64,000 nt of DNA from Thioclava sediminum (GCF_002020355.1 NZ_MPZV01000002.1:434001-498000); one strand, 5' to 3'. Shown: positions 46,670 through 56,470, numbered from the stretch's first letter. Notes: generated by a model from the sequence alone, not told the origin. Numbers and translations are program-made.

Positions 46670-48024
46670 GCGCTGACCTCCTCGACCAACGGCAGGTCGT
46701 GATTGGCGGCGAAGGCATCGAGCGCGTCGGTGAGGATCGCCATGATCTCGTCGATCTGTTCTTCGTTCACGATCAGCGGCGGGCAAACGAGGAAATGATC
46801 GCCCTCGTAGCCGCCCCGCGTGCGGCGCGAGTAGATGATGAGACCGCGCTCATAGGCCAGTTCGACCAGCTCGGTATGGGCGTTCCACTCTTTCGGCAGA
46901 ACCTCCATCGTGTCGCGATCCGAGACCAGCTCGAAGGCCAGCAGCAAGCCCTTGCCGCGCACATCGCCGATGAAGGGGTAGCGGTCCATCAGCCCGGTCA
47001 GCCGGGCCTTGAGAACATCGCCCATCCGCGCGGCATTGCCGATCAGGTCCTGTTCTTCCATCTCGTCGAGCACCGCGAGACCGGCCGCGCAGGCCAGCGG
47101 GTTGCCCGCATAGGTGAAGCCGTGCAGGAAGCCGCCCGCGTCGAGCAGCGCCTCGACCATGTCATTGCGCGCGACCACCGCGCCCAGCGGCGCGTAGCCC
47201 GCCCCGAACCCTTTCGAGAGCGCGACGATGTCGGGGGTGATCCCCCAATGCTCCGCGGCGAGGAACTTGCCGGTGCGCCCTGCCCCGGTCATCACCTCGT
47301 CATAGATCAGCAGGATGCCGTATTCGCGGCAGATCTCGGCCACGCGGGTGTAATAGCTGTCAGGCGCCACGAGCGCGCCGGTCGAGGCCCCGCCCACCGG
47401 CTCCATCAGGAAGGCGAGCACCGTCTCGGGGCCCTCGGCCTCGATCTTCTCACGCAGCATCTCGGCATATTTGATGCCGCGTTCTTCCTCGGTGAGATTG
47501 TCGCGGTCGAGGTAGCAGGTCGGCGCCGGGATCTTCGGCATCTCCGTGAACATCGGCGCGAATTTCCCGGTGAAGAGCGGGCTGCCGGTCACGCTCAGCG
47601 AGCCCATCGTCGCGCCGTGATAGGAGGGCAGCCGCGAGATCACCTTGTAACGGCTCTCCTCGCCCTGCGTGACCGCATATTGCCGCGCGAGCTTGATCGC
47701 GGTCTCGACCGCCTCGGAGCCGCCGGACACGAAGAACACCTTGTCGAGCCCTTCGGGCATCCGCGCGGCGACCCGTGCCGCGAGATCCTCGGAGGGGTGC
47801 GTGCGGAAATGCAGCCGGTAGCCGAAGGTCGAACGGTCCATCTGCGCCTTCATCTTCTCCAGCACGCGCGGATTGGAATGGCCGATATTGGAGACCATCG
47901 CCCCCGAGGAACCGTCGATATAGCGTTTCCCGTTCTCGTCGTAGTGGTAGATCCCCTCGGAGCGTTCGAGGAAAGGCCGCGGCTGGCGCGACTGGTAGAA
48001 CAGGTGAGACTTTTCAGTCGTCAT
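46666..48024 (-). CDS. Class III PLP-dependent aminotransferase
   Basis: This 452-residue fold-type I transaminase of the omega/beta-amino-acid group has the cofactor motifs [15 protein letters not shown] near 100, [11 protein letters not shown] near 135, [12 protein letters not shown] near 240 and the Schiff-base Lys in ALSKGFGAG near 270. Substrates in this group are amines or amino acids with the amino group away from the alpha carbon. It is tied by ATGA overlaps to the ABC ATPase gene upstream and the CoA-transferase gene downstream, so import, deamination and CoA activation share one transcript. Confidence 0.88.
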   Translation of the reverse strand: MTTEKSHLFYQSRQPRPFLERSEGIYHYDENGKRYIDGSSGAMVSNIGHSNPRVLEKMKAQMDRSTFGYRLHFRTHPSEDLAARVAARMPEGLDKVFFVSGGSEAVETAIKLARQYAVTQGEESRYKVISRLPSYHGATMGSLSVTGSPLFTGKFAPMFTEMPKIPAPTCYLDRDNLTEEERGIKYAEMLREKIEAEGPETVLAFLMEPVGGASTGALVAPDSYYTRVAEICREYGILLIYDEVMTGAGRTGKFLAAEHWGITPDIVALSKGFGAGYAPLGAVVARNDMVEALLDAGGFLHGFTYAGNPLACAAGLAVLDEMEEQDLIGNAARMGDVLKARLTGLMDRYPFIGDVRGKGLLLAFELVSDRDTMEVLPKEWNAHTELVELAYERGLIIYSRRTRGGYEGDHFLVCPPLIVNEEQIDEIMAILTDALDAFAANHDLPLVEEVSA

Positions 48025-48791
48025 TTTGCACCTTCGAGATGTTTGCGCAGGAAATTCCGGGTTCGTTCCTGGGTCGGGTTCTTGAAGACCTGCTCGGGCG
48101 GGCCCTCTTCGACCACGACGCCCTTGTCCATGAACAGCACGCGATCGCAGACCGAGGCGGCGAAATCCATCTCGTGGGTGACGATGATCATGGTCATGTG
48201 CTCTTGCGCGAGCTTCTTCATGACCAGGTTCACCTCTTCCACCAGCTCGGGATCGAGCGCCGAGGTGGCTTCGTCGAACAGCATCAGCTTCGGCTTCATC
48301 GCCAGCGCACGGGCAATCGCCACACGCTGTTTCTGACCGCCCGAAAGCTGCGCCGGGTAATAGTCGATGCGCTCCAGCATACCGACGTGATCGAGCTGCT
48401 CTTCGGCGAGCTTGTTGGCCTCCTTGTCGGAGATCTTCTTCAGCAGCTTCGGCGCCATCGTCACGTTGTCCCGAACGCTGAGATGCGGGAACAGGTTGAA
48501 GTGCTGGAACACCATGCCGATGTCCTGACGCATCTGGTTGATGTGCTTCTCATACTGGTTGTGCGGCAGGTTCTTGTTGACCTGCACCCCGTCGAGCCAA
48601 ACCTCGCCGCCGGTCAGCGGATCGAGATCGTTGATAGCGCGCAGCAGCGTGGATTTCCCCGAGCCCGAAGGGCCGATGATGGCGACGATCTGGCCGCGTT
48701 CCACGTTGAGCGAGATGTCCTTGAGCACTTCCAGCGTGCCGTAGGATTTCTGGGCGTGACGGATTTCGACGAAGGATTTTGTCTCTGTCAT
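48021..48791 (-). CDS. Polar amino acid ABC transporter, ATP-binding protein (GlnQ type)
   Basis: This 256-residue importer ATPase has Walker [10 protein letters not shown] near 38, signature [10 protein letters not shown] near 148, Walker [15 protein letters not shown] and the switch His in VTHEMDF. It closely resembles GlnQ/HisP. It pairs with the two permeases and the binding protein just upstream. The stop overlaps the aminotransferase start (ATGA). Confidence 0.93.
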   Translation of the reverse strand: MTETKSFVEIRHAQKSYGTLEVLKDISLNVERGQIVAIIGPSGSGKSTLLRAINDLDPLTGGEVWLDGVQVNKNLPHNQYEKHINQMRQDIGMVFQHFNLFPHLSVRDNVTMAPKLLKKISDKEANKLAEEQLDHVGMLERIDYYPAQLSGGQKQRVAIARALAMKPKLMLFDEATSALDPELVEEVNLVMKKLAQEHMTMIIVTHEMDFAASVCDRVLFMDKGVVVEEGPPEQVFKNPTQERTRNFLRKHLEGAK

Positions 48792-48807
48792 GTCGATATC
48801 TCCCGGA

Positions 48808-49464
48808 TCAGCGATAGAGGCGGTTGCGGTTCTCGAACCAGCGGATCACCGCCTCCATGCCGAGATTGATGATGTAGTAGAGGACGGCAGCGGCCGCGTA
48901 GAACTCGAAGGCGCGGTAGGTCTGGCCGATGGCGCGCTGCGCCGAGAGCGTCAGCTCCGACACCCCGATCACCGAGACCAGCGCCGAGTCTTTCAGAAGC
49001 GCGATCATGTTATTGCCGATGGGCGGCAGCACGTCGCGCACCGCCTGCGGCACGACGACCTTGACGAGCGCCTGTCTGCGCGACAGGCCCAGCGTGCGCG
49101 CGGCCTCCATCTGACCCTTGTCCACCGCAAGCATCGCGGTCTGGATCAGCTCGGAGTTATAGACCGCGAAATGGAAGCCGAGGCCGATCACACCTGCCAC
49201 GAAGGCCGGAAGGTCAATGCCGATCTGAACCAACCCGAAATAGATCAGGAAGAGTTGCAGCAGCAGCGGCGTGCCCATGAAGAGCCAGGCGATGAAGCGC
49301 ACCGGCAGGCGAATGATGGCTGGCGCGTAAAGCGCGATCACCGCGAGCAGGATACCCCCGAAGAAGCTCAGCAGAGCCGACGCGGCGGTGATGGCGATGG
49401 TCCACAGGACACCCAGCAAGAGCGTGCCGTAGAAAGGCGGGATGACGGAGAAATCGAGACCCAT
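48808..49464 (-). CDS. Polar amino acid ABC transporter permease 2
   Basis: This 218-residue HisM/GlnP-type permease has about five membrane helices and the EAA loop near residues 125-145 ([24 protein letters not shown]) that contacts the ATPase. It forms a heterodimer with the permease encoded 47 nt upstream. Confidence 0.9.
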   Translation of the reverse strand: MGLDFSVIPPFYGTLLLGVLWTIAITAASALLSFFGGILLAVIALYAPAIIRLPVRFIAWLFMGTPLLLQLFLIYFGLVQIGIDLPAFVAGVIGLGFHFAVYNSELIQTAMLAVDKGQMEAARTLGLSRRQALVKVVVPQAVRDVLPPIGNNMIALLKDSALVSVIGVSELTLSAQRAIGQTYRAFEFYAAAAVLYYIINLGMEAVIRWFENRNRLYR

Positions 49465-49511
49465 GGCTCACTCCTTCTCTTGCGGGCGGGAAACGGGGGC
49501 GGATGCGCGGC

Positions 49512-50159
49512 TCATTGGATGCGCACCTTGCGGTCGAGGAACGAGACGCCCTTGCCCACCGCGGTGATGATGATGAGGTAGAGAACCCCCGCGAGGAAAA
49601 ACATCTCGAACGGCTTGTAGGTCGAACCGATGTAGCGTTGCGCGGTGTAGGTCAGCTCCACCACCGAGATCGCGGAGACGAGCGCCGTGCCCTTGATCTG
49701 CGCGTTGATGTTCACGCCGAGCGGGCGGATCATCAGCCGCAGCGCCTGCGGCAGCGTCACCTTTCGGAACGCCTGCGCCTTCGACAGGCCCAGCGTGCGC
49801 GCGGCCTCGGTCTGGCCCCGGTCGACCGCGACGATCGCGCCGCGCATCGTCTCGGTCATGTAGGCCCCGATATTGACGCCCAGCCCGATCACGCCGGCCT
49901 GAAAGGCATCGAGCTGGATGCCAATCTGCGGGCCGCCGAAATAGAGCAGGAACAGCTGGATCAGCGCGGGCGTGCCACGAAAGAAGCTGACATAGGCCGC
50001 CCCGATGAAGCGCAGGATGGCAAAGCGCGAAAGCCGGGATGCTGCGCCAAGTGCGCCGCAGATGAGCCCCAGCACGATGGTCAGAACCGAAAGTTCGACC
50101 GTGATCACGGCGGCTTTTAGGAAGTACGGATAGACCTTGAGGATTAGTTCGATATCCAC
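49512..50159 (-). CDS. Polar amino acid ABC transporter permease 1
   Basis: This 215-residue paralogue of the next gene has the same five-helix topology and an EAA loop ([19 protein letters not shown]) near 115-135. I chose GTG 50159, with AAGGGG 6 nt upstream, since the upstream frame is Arg-rich and lies in the amidohydrolase gene. The gap to the amidohydrolase stop is 10 nt. Confidence 0.88.
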   Translation of the reverse strand: MDIELILKVYPYFLKAAVITVELSVLTIVLGLICGALGAASRLSRFAILRFIGAAYVSFFRGTPALIQLFLLYFGGPQIGIQLDAFQAGVIGLGVNIGAYMTETMRGAIVAVDRGQTEAARTLGLSKAQAFRKVTLPQALRLMIRPLGVNINAQIKGTALVSAISVVELTYTAQRYIGSTYKPFEMFFLAGVLYLIIITAVGKGVSFLDRKVRIQ

Positions 50160-50169
50160 GGCATTCCCC

Positions 50170-50961
50170 TTAATGATGATCGCGGCGGGACAGGATGGGC
50201 AGCGCGCGTATCTCGCGCACGAGCGCTGTCGTCTCTTCGATCGCCGCTTCCAGGAACGCCTTGCCAGTGTCGGCATCGGCGACGGTTGGATCCCCCATCG
50301 TGCCGTCGGGTGACACAGAGGACCACCAGCGCATCAGCATCGCCTTGCCACCACCGGCCGCCAAATCGAGATTGAAGAATTTGGTGTCGGGATCGTGCAG
50401 GTTCTGGCTCTCTGCCTTGTCGAGATCGACAAGCTCGGGGTGCAGATGCTTGTACATCGCAGCTTCGAATTCTCCGGCATGGGCAATGCCGCCCACCTCG
50501 GATTTGCGCAGGCCCTGAATTCGGTCGCTGCACAAGTTCCAATACGACGCCGAGACACAGATGATGCCGGTGCGGATGACCGTCTTGCGCGCCGCGAGAT
50601 CGAGGATCGGGTGGTTCGACCCGTGCGAGTTCAGCAGCAGGATCCGACGGAAGCCGTGATGCGCGAGGGACTCGGTCACGTCGCAGACGAAATTGATCAG
50701 CGTCTCCGGCTGAATCCAGATAACCCCCGGAAAGTCCTTGTGATGCTCGTTGAAGCCATAGGGGATCGCGGGCATGACGAAAACTTCGTCGGGCGCGGCG
50801 TCGGCAACACCATTGGCCACCGCCATTCCCAGAACCGTATCGGTATCGAGCGGCATATGCGGCCCGTGATCTTCCGTTGCAGAAACATTCAGGATCACCA
50901 CACGATCCTTATCCGCGTCACGGACCTGCTCCCAAGTCAGCTTTCCATAGTCGGCGGTCAT
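50170..50961 (-). CDS. Creatininase-family amidohydrolase
   Basis: This 263-residue metal-dependent hydrolase of the creatininase/FAPy-deformylase-like family has metal-ligand motifs ATEDHGPHMPLDTD near 28 (Glu, His, Asp), NSHGSN near 118 and HAGEFEAAM near 163. Family members open cyclic amides (creatinine) or cut formyl or other amides. Being inside an ABC-transporter and aminotransferase operon, it probably acts early on the imported substrate. ATG 50961 has AAAGGA about 10 nt upstream. Two upstream in-frame starts are less likely. Confidence 0.85.
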   Translation of the reverse strand: MTADYGKLTWEQVRDADKDRVVILNVSATEDHGPHMPLDTDTVLGMAVANGVADAAPDEVFVMPAIPYGFNEHHKDFPGVIWIQPETLINFVCDVTESLAHHGFRRILLLNSHGSNHPILDLAARKTVIRTGIICVSASYWNLCSDRIQGLRKSEVGGIAHAGEFEAAMYKHLHPELVDLDKAESQNLHDPDTKFFNLDLAAGGGKAMLMRWWSSVSPDGTMGDPTVADADTGKAFLEAAIEETTALVREIRALPILSRRDHH

Positions 50962-51056
50962 CCGTTCGGTGTCCTTTCGGGAATCCATCGAAGTTTCGGG
51001 TGTGGCGGGGCAGCCGTCAGACGACGGACTGCCCACCATTCCTTGGATCGCGCCGA

Positions 51057-51842
51057 TCAGCGGATGTCAGCGCCGATCCACTTCATCGCGATTTTCTCGT
51101 AGGTGCCGTCTTCCATCATGGAATCGAGCGCCTTCTGCATCGCGTCTTTCAGTTCGGGATTGCCCTTGCGGATGGCGATGCCCGCACCGATCGCGTCGGT
51201 CTTCAGATCGTCGAGAATGCGGTATTTGTAATCGTTCTTCTTCATCGCGAGGATCGCCGCGATCGAGTCGTTGATGATCGCGTCGACACGACCGTTCTGA
51301 AGCTCGAGGATCAGCTCGGGCAGACCTTTGTAGGTCTTCACGTCATAGCCTTGCTCACGCGCCCACTCTTCGTGCGTTTCGCCCAGCGTCACGCCGACGG
51401 TGACGTCCTTCAGATCGGCAACGGATTTGATCGGGCTGTCAGGCAGCACGAAGATCGCGCGCTTCGTCGTGTAATAAGGACCGACGAAATCGACGACCTT
51501 CTCGCGCTCGGGCGTAATCGACATCGAGCCGACGATGGCGTCGTATTTGTTGGCCAGCAGACCGCCGATGATCCCGTCCCATGCGGTCGTCACGATCTCG
51601 GTCTTCAGCCCCATGCGCTTGGCGATCTCCTCGCCGATGGCCGGGTCGAAGCCCACGACTTCGTTCGAATCGTTGATGAAGTTGAAGGGCGGGTAAGCGC
51701 CCGACATGGCGATCCGGATCACGCCCTTGTCCTTGAGGCTCTCCAGCTCGTCAGCCGCGGCGAGGCTGGGCAGCGAAATGCCGGTCGCGGCGAGCGAGCC
51801 AGCCCCGAGGATGGTTTTGAGAACGGTTCTGCGGTTGGTCAT
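51057..51842 (-). CDS. Polar amino acid ABC transporter substrate-binding protein
   Basis: This 261-residue periplasmic binding protein (SBP_bac_3 family) has a twin-arginine-like signal (NRRTVLKTILGAG, residues 3-15). The mature domain has IRIAMSGAYPPFNF near 45 and VGFDPAIGEEIAKRMG near 65, the ligand-pocket signature of polar amino acid binders. AGGAG lies 6 nt before ATG 51842. It is the first gene of the operon, facing the LysR gene across a 155-bp control region. Confidence 0.92.
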   Translation of the reverse strand: MTNRRTVLKTILGAGSLAATGISLPSLAAADELESLKDKGVIRIAMSGAYPPFNFINDSNEVVGFDPAIGEEIAKRMGLKTEIVTTAWDGIIGGLLANKYDAIVGSMSITPEREKVVDFVGPYYTTKRAIFVLPDSPIKSVADLKDVTVGVTLGETHEEWAREQGYDVKTYKGLPELILELQNGRVDAIINDSIAAILAMKKNDYKYRILDDLKTDAIGAGIAIRKGNPELKDAMQKALDSMMEDGTYEKIAMKWIGADIR

Positions 51843-51975
51843 GGATTTCTCCTGTTGGTCATGACTGCGGGCGGCCTTGTTTCCGGCGCGTCCCGCCACG
51901 GCGAGCGCCCCTTTCAGAGCCTCGTTGACGGAAACGCTTGCATGGCGACCGCCATTGCGCAAATAAATAATAGAA

Positions 51976-51990
51976 ATCTTCAATATAGAT
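51976..51990. promoter_or_regulatory. Candidate LysR-type operator, ATC-N9-GAT
   Basis: ATC at 51976-51978, nine bases, then GAT at 51988-51990 give the classic T-N11-A palindrome of LysR-type regulators. It sits in a short AT-rich stretch 7 bp before the lysR start and 133 bp before the binding-protein start, as expected for a divergent, autoregulated pair. Confidence 0.7.
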
Positions 51991-51997
51991 CTAGGCT

Positions 51998-52954
51998 ATG
52001 GTCAAGCCCTACGAACAACGTTTCCCCTGGCATCTCGACTGGAACCTTCTGCGCACTTTCATGGTGGTGGTGGAGCAGCGGGGCATCTCCCGGGCGGCCT
52101 ATCTTCTGGGGCTCAAACAGCCCACGATTTCGGCCGCGCTCAAGCGGCTGGAGGAACGCACCGGCCACGAGCTGATCATCCGAAAGCCCAACGAATTCAA
52201 GGTCACTAGGGCGGGCAACCTGCTCTATCAGGAATGCGCCCAGATCTTCGGCGCGGTGTCGCAGATCCCTTCCCTGCTGGAGACCGGCGCGGAGGAGCTG
52301 CGCGGCCATATCGCGATCACCACGACCTCGCATGTCATCTCCGATCACTACGACGCGGTGCTGCATGATTTCGCCACCGAGCATTCGAAGGTGACCTTCT
52401 CGATGACGGTGGCCGAGAGCGAGGAAGTGGTGAACCGGGTGCAACAGAATCGGGCGAGCCTGGGGATTTGCCTGCTTCACAAGACGCCCGAAAACCTCCG
52501 CGCGCAGGTGCTTTACCGCGAGTATTTCGGATTGTTCTGCGGCAAGCGCCATCCCCTTTTCGACCGCGAGGACATCACCCTCGCCGAAATCGAAGGCGAG
52601 ACCTCGGTGTCGTTCCAGACCGAGACCGAGGACGGCCCGCTTCACCCGGTTTCGCTGCTGCGTGCGCGGGCCAAGCTCGCCCCGAGCTGGCGCGGGGTGT
52701 CTTCGAACCTGCACGAGCTGCGCCGGATGATCGTGGCCGGCATCGGGATCGGGGCGCTGCCGCTGCACGTCGCGCATCGCGACGTCGAGTCGGGTCGGCT
52801 ACGCCAGTTGCCGCCCTATGACGGGTTGCCGATGGTGAATATCTACCTGCTCACCAATCGGCAGCGAAAGCAGTCGAGCGCGGAAGCCGCCTTCCTCGCA
52901 GCCTGCGAAAAAATGATGGCCGAGAGCGACCTGAAAGAGCGGACTTATTACTGA
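51998..52954 (+). CDS. LysR-family transcriptional regulator
   Basis: This 318-residue protein has an N-terminal winged helix-turn-helix (about 15-75: LRTFMVVVEQRGISRAAYLLGLKQPTISAALKRLEE) and a C-terminal periplasmic-binding-like effector domain (about 100-300). It is divergent from the amino acid transporter/catabolic operon and has a near-ideal LysR box just upstream, so it most likely controls that operon in response to the substrate or an intermediate. It is convergent with the XRE-cupin gene (9-nt gap). Confidence 0.92.
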   Translation: MVKPYEQRFPWHLDWNLLRTFMVVVEQRGISRAAYLLGLKQPTISAALKRLEERTGHELIIRKPNEFKVTRAGNLLYQECAQIFGAVSQIPSLLETGAEELRGHIAITTTSHVISDHYDAVLHDFATEHSKVTFSMTVAESEEVVNRVQQNRASLGICLLHKTPENLRAQVLYREYFGLFCGKRHPLFDREDITLAEIEGETSVSFQTETEDGPLHPVSLLRARAKLAPSWRGVSSNLHELRRMIVAGIGIGALPLHVAHRDVESGRLRQLPPYDGLPMVNIYLLTNRQRKQSSAEAAFLAACEKMMAESDLKERTYY

Positions 52955-52963
52955 GCGCACCGC

Positions 52964-53548
52964 TCAGAAAGTCGGCGGGGTCGCGGCCGAGACCACCACG
53001 CAACGCGCCTTGGCCACGTTCCGGAACCGGTGCGGCAGGCGGCTGTCGAACAGGTAGGCATCGCCCGCGCGCAACAGCTCGGTGGTCTCGCCCACCGTCA
53101 GCAGCAACTCGCCCTCGATAACGAAACCGCCCTCCTCGCCCTCATGGGCATAGGCCTCCGCCCCGGTATCGGCGCCGGGCTCATAGGTCTCGTAGAGCAG
53201 CAGAATGTTGGTCTGCCCCGACTTGCCTGCCCGCTTGAGCGAGAGCGCATCGAGCGCCGCGCCACCCGAGCGGTAGATCCGGCCCGGGTTGATCTCGGTG
53301 AGCTCAGAATGCCGGAAGACGAACTTGCCGGGCTCGGAGGGCGTATCGCTGTCGAAGAACTCCGCCAGCGTCGTCTCGAGAATTTCGAGGATCTTACGCA
53401 GCGAGGTGATCGAGGGAGAGGTCTTGTTGCGCTCGATCAGCGAGACCAGCCCGTTGGTCACGCCCGACCGCTGCGCCAGCTCGCGCTGCGACAATCCCTT
53501 GTCCTCGCGGATCGCCCGAAGCCGTCCGCCCACGTCGAATTCGCTCAC
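52964..53548 (-). CDS. XRE-family regulator with C-terminal cupin (PuuR-like)
   Basis: This 194-residue protein has an HTH_3 domain at 8-62 (LSQRELAQRSGVTNGLVSLIERN) and a cupin_2 sensor at about 115-185 (EEGGFVIEGELLL and FDSRLPHRFRN). The combination is typical of PuuR-type repressors of putrescine/GABA catabolism. It is transcribed divergently from gabT-gabD, with inverted repeats in the shared 158-bp region, so control of those genes is likely. It starts at GTG with AGGAGG 6 nt upstream. Confidence 0.9.
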   Translation of the reverse strand: MSEFDVGGRLRAIREDKGLSQRELAQRSGVTNGLVSLIERNKTSPSITSLRKILEILETTLAEFFDSDTPSEPGKFVFRHSELTEINPGRIYRSGGAALDALSLKRAGKSGQTNILLLYETYEPGADTGAEAYAHEGEEGGFVIEGELLLTVGETTELLRAGDAYLFDSRLPHRFRNVAKARCVVVSAATPPTF

Positions 53549-53621
53549 CGCAAGCCTCCTGTCCTGTGCCTGTTCTAGAGTGCGGCCGGGCGGATTTCCA
53601 GCACGCGCACCTTCGCCATGC

Positions 53622-53659
53622 GTTTAACAAACTAAACATTGCACAGTTATTCGTTAAAC
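53622..53659. promoter_or_regulatory. Inverted repeats in the gabT/XRE intergenic region, likely operator
   Basis: GTTTA at 53622 and TAAAC at 53633 form a 16-bp palindrome. GTTTAAC (53622-53628) also pairs with GTTAAAC (53653-53659) 24 bp away. This AT-rich block lies between the divergent regulator and gabT starts and is a good candidate for the regulator's binding sites. Confidence 0.6.
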
Positions 53660-53706
53660 ACTAGCGTCACATCATTCCGTGATTCTCCAGCCCCTGAGGA
53701 GTGCCC

Positions 53707-54981
53707 ATGTCCAGCAATGCCGACCTCGAAACCCGCCGCGCCGCCGCCCTTGCCCGGGGCGTGGGTGTGCAGACCCAGAACTTCGCCGTCTCCGCCGAGA
53801 ACGCCACCGTCACCGATGCCGATGGCCGCGAGCTGATCGATTTCGCCGCCGGGATCGCGGTGGTGAACACCGGCCACCGCCACCCGAAAGTCATCGAGGC
53901 GGTGAAAGCCCAGCTCGACGCCTTTACCCATACCTGCCATCAGGTGATACCCTACGAGCCCTATGTGCGCCTCGCCGAGCGGCTCAACGAAAAGGTGCCG
54001 GGCGATTTCGACAAGAAGTCGATCTTCGTCACCACCGGCGCCGAGTCGGTCGAGAACGCAATCAAGATCGCCCGCGCCTATACGGGTCGCAACGCGGTCA
54101 TCGCGTTCAGCGGCGGCTTCCACGGCCGGACCTTCATGACGATGACGCTCACCGGCAAGGTCGCGCCCTACAAGGCGGGCTTCGGTGCGATGATGCCCGA
54201 CGTGTTCCACGTCCCCTTCCCGAACGCGCTGCATGGCGTGTCGACCGAAGACAGCTTCGCCGCGATGGAGAGCCTGTTCAAAACCGATCTCGACCCAACG
54301 CGCCTCGCCGCGGTGATCTTCGAGCCCGTGCAGGGCGAAGGCGGCTTCAACCCCGCCCCGCATGATTTCGTGAAACGCCTGCGCGCCTTCTGCGACGAGC
54401 ATGGCATCGTGATGATCGCCGACGAGGTGCAGACCGGCTTCGCGCGCACCGGCACGCTGTTCGCGATGGACGCCTACGACGTGGCGGCCGACGTCACCAC
54501 GATGGCGAAAGGTCTGGGCGGCGGTCTTCCGATCGCGGCAGTGACCGGTCGCGCCGAGATCATGGACGCGGCGAACCCGGGCGGTCTGGGCGGCACCTAT
54601 GGCGGCAACCCGCTGGGAATCGCTGCCGGGAACGCGGTGCTCGACGTGATCGAGGAAGAAGACCTCTGCTCGCGCGCCAACGAGCTCGGCTCGCGTCTCA
54701 AGCAGCGTCTCGAAGCGATCCGCGCCAACATGCCGGAGATCGCCGAGATCCGCGGCCCCGGCTTCATGGTCGCGGTCGAGCTGATGTCGGACGGCAAGCC
54801 CGATGCAGCGCTGACCCAGCGCATCCGTGTCGAAGCGCTCAACCGCGGTCTGCTGCTGCTGACCTGCGGCGTCTATGGCAACGTGATCCGCTTCCTCGCG
54901 CCGATCACTATCCCCGACGACCAGATGGCCAAGGCGCTCGACATCCTCGAAGAGGCGATGACCGCCGCGAAGGAGGGCTGA
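53707..54981 (+). CDS. gabT: 4-aminobutyrate--2-oxoglutarate transaminase
   Basis: This 424-residue class III transaminase converts GABA to succinate semialdehyde. It has VTTGAESVENAIKIAR near 108, the cofactor-stacking region SGGFHGRT near 138, Asp in IADEVQTGFARTG near 240 and the PLP Lys in TMAKGLGGGLP near 267. ATG 53707 has AGGAG 5 nt upstream. A GTG two codons earlier is less likely. It is followed one base later by gabD, and the pair completes GABA to succinate. Confidence 0.93.
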   Translation: MSSNADLETRRAAALARGVGVQTQNFAVSAENATVTDADGRELIDFAAGIAVVNTGHRHPKVIEAVKAQLDAFTHTCHQVIPYEPYVRLAERLNEKVPGDFDKKSIFVTTGAESVENAIKIARAYTGRNAVIAFSGGFHGRTFMTMTLTGKVAPYKAGFGAMMPDVFHVPFPNALHGVSTEDSFAAMESLFKTDLDPTRLAAVIFEPVQGEGGFNPAPHDFVKRLRAFCDEHGIVMIADEVQTGFARTGTLFAMDAYDVAADVTTMAKGLGGGLPIAAVTGRAEIMDAANPGGLGGTYGGNPLGIAAGNAVLDVIEEEDLCSRANELGSRLKQRLEAIRANMPEIAEIRGPGFMVAVELMSDGKPDAALTQRIRVEALNRGLLLLTCGVYGNVIRFLAPITIPDDQMAKALDILEEAMTAAKEG

Positions 54982-54982
54982 T

Positions 54983-56437
54983 ATGCTCAAGCTGAACGAC
55001 CCGAGCCTGCTGGAGACCCGCGCCTATGTGAACGGCGAATGGATCGAGGGCGCGAAGCGCTTCGCCGTGCAGGATCCTGCGACCGGTGAAACCGTCGCCG
55101 AGGTGGCCGATCTCGACGTGGACGCCACGCGCGCCGCGATTGAGGCCGCCCACGCCGCGAAACCGGACTGGGCCGCGCTCACCGGCAAGGAGCGCGCGGG
55201 CTACCTGCGCCGCTTCCACGACCTGATGATGGAAAATCGGGACGACCTCGCCGCGATCCTGACCGCCGAGATGGGCAAGCCGCTGGCCGAGGCCAAGGGC
55301 GAGATCGCCTATGGCGCAAGCTTCCTCGAATGGTTCGCCGAAGAGGCCAAGCGCGTCTATGGCGACGTGATCCCCGGCCACCAGCGCGACAAGCGCATCC
55401 TCGTGATCCGCCAGCCCGTGGGCGTGGTGGGCTCGATCACGCCGTGGAACTTCCCCAACGCGATGATCGCGCGCAAGCTGGCCCCGGCGCTGGCGGCGGG
55501 CTGCACCTTCGTCGGGCGCCCCTCCGAGCTGACGCCCCTCTCGGCCCTCGCGATGGCCGTTCTGGCCGAGCGCGCGGGCATCCCGGCGGGTGTCTTCAAC
55601 ATCATCCCCGGTGTCGATGCGGCGGGCATGGGCGAAGAGCTCTGCGCCAACCCCAAGGTCGCCAAGATCACCTTCACGGGCTCGACCCGCGTGGGCAAGA
55701 TCCTGATGCGCCAAGGGGCGGAGACGGTGAAGAAGATCAGCCTGGAACTGGGCGGCAACGCGCCCTTCCTCGTCTTCGACGATGCCGATCTCGATGCGGC
55801 GGTCGAAGGCGCGATGATCGCGAAGTTCCGCAATAACGGGCAGACCTGCGTCTGCGCGAACCGGATCTACGTGCAGGCCGGTGTCTATGACGCCTTCGCC
55901 GAGAAGCTGACCGCGCGGCTTGCGACCCTGCGCCCCGGCAACGGGTTCGAGCCGGGCGTGACCACCGGGCCGCTGATCAACGCGGACGCGCTGGCCAAGG
56001 TCGAGGCGCATATCTCCGACGCGACCGAAAAGGGCGCGCAGGTGGCTGCGGGCGGGCATCGCTCGAACCTCGGGCGCACCTTCTTCGAGCCGACGCTGCT
56101 GACCGGCGTGACGCAGCAGATGCGGGTCGCGCGCGAGGAGACCTTCGGGCCGCTCGCTCCGCTGATCCGCTTCGAGACCGAGGCCGAGGCGATCGAGATG
56201 GCCAACGCGACCGAGTTCGGGCTGGCGGGCTATTTCTACGCCAACGACCTCGCCCGCGTCTGGCGTGTGGCCGAAGCGATGGAGACCGGGATCGTCGGTG
56301 TGAACACTGGGCTGATCTCGACCGAGGTCGCCCCGTTCGGCGGCATCAAGCAATCCGGCGTCGGCCGCGAAGGCTCGAAATACGGGATCGAGGATTTCAC
56401 CGAGCTGAAATACATGTGCCTCGGCGGGATCGAGTAA
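54983..56437 (+). CDS. gabD: Succinate-semialdehyde dehydrogenase
   Basis: This 484-residue aldehyde dehydrogenase oxidises succinate semialdehyde to succinate with NAD(P). It has catalytic Glu in ELGGNAPFLVF near 256, catalytic Cys in NNGQTCVCANRI near 290 and the coenzyme loop FTGSTRVGK near 235. The tail VGREGSKYG is typical of GabD. It is translationally linked to gabT (1-nt gap). A strong terminator follows. Confidence 0.93.
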   Translation: MLKLNDPSLLETRAYVNGEWIEGAKRFAVQDPATGETVAEVADLDVDATRAAIEAAHAAKPDWAALTGKERAGYLRRFHDLMMENRDDLAAILTAEMGKPLAEAKGEIAYGASFLEWFAEEAKRVYGDVIPGHQRDKRILVIRQPVGVVGSITPWNFPNAMIARKLAPALAAGCTFVGRPSELTPLSALAMAVLAERAGIPAGVFNIIPGVDAAGMGEELCANPKVAKITFTGSTRVGKILMRQGAETVKKISLELGGNAPFLVFDDADLDAAVEGAMIAKFRNNGQTCVCANRIYVQAGVYDAFAEKLTARLATLRPGNGFEPGVTTGPLINADALAKVEAHISDATEKGAQVAAGGHRSNLGRTFFEPTLLTGVTQQMRVAREETFGPLAPLIRFETEAEAIEMANATEFGLAGYFYANDLARVWRVAEAMETGIVGVNTGLISTEVAPFGGIKQSGVGREGSKYGIEDFTELKYMCLGGIE

Positions 56438-56470
56438 GCGCTGAACCTGAGACATCAGGGCGAGAATGGA

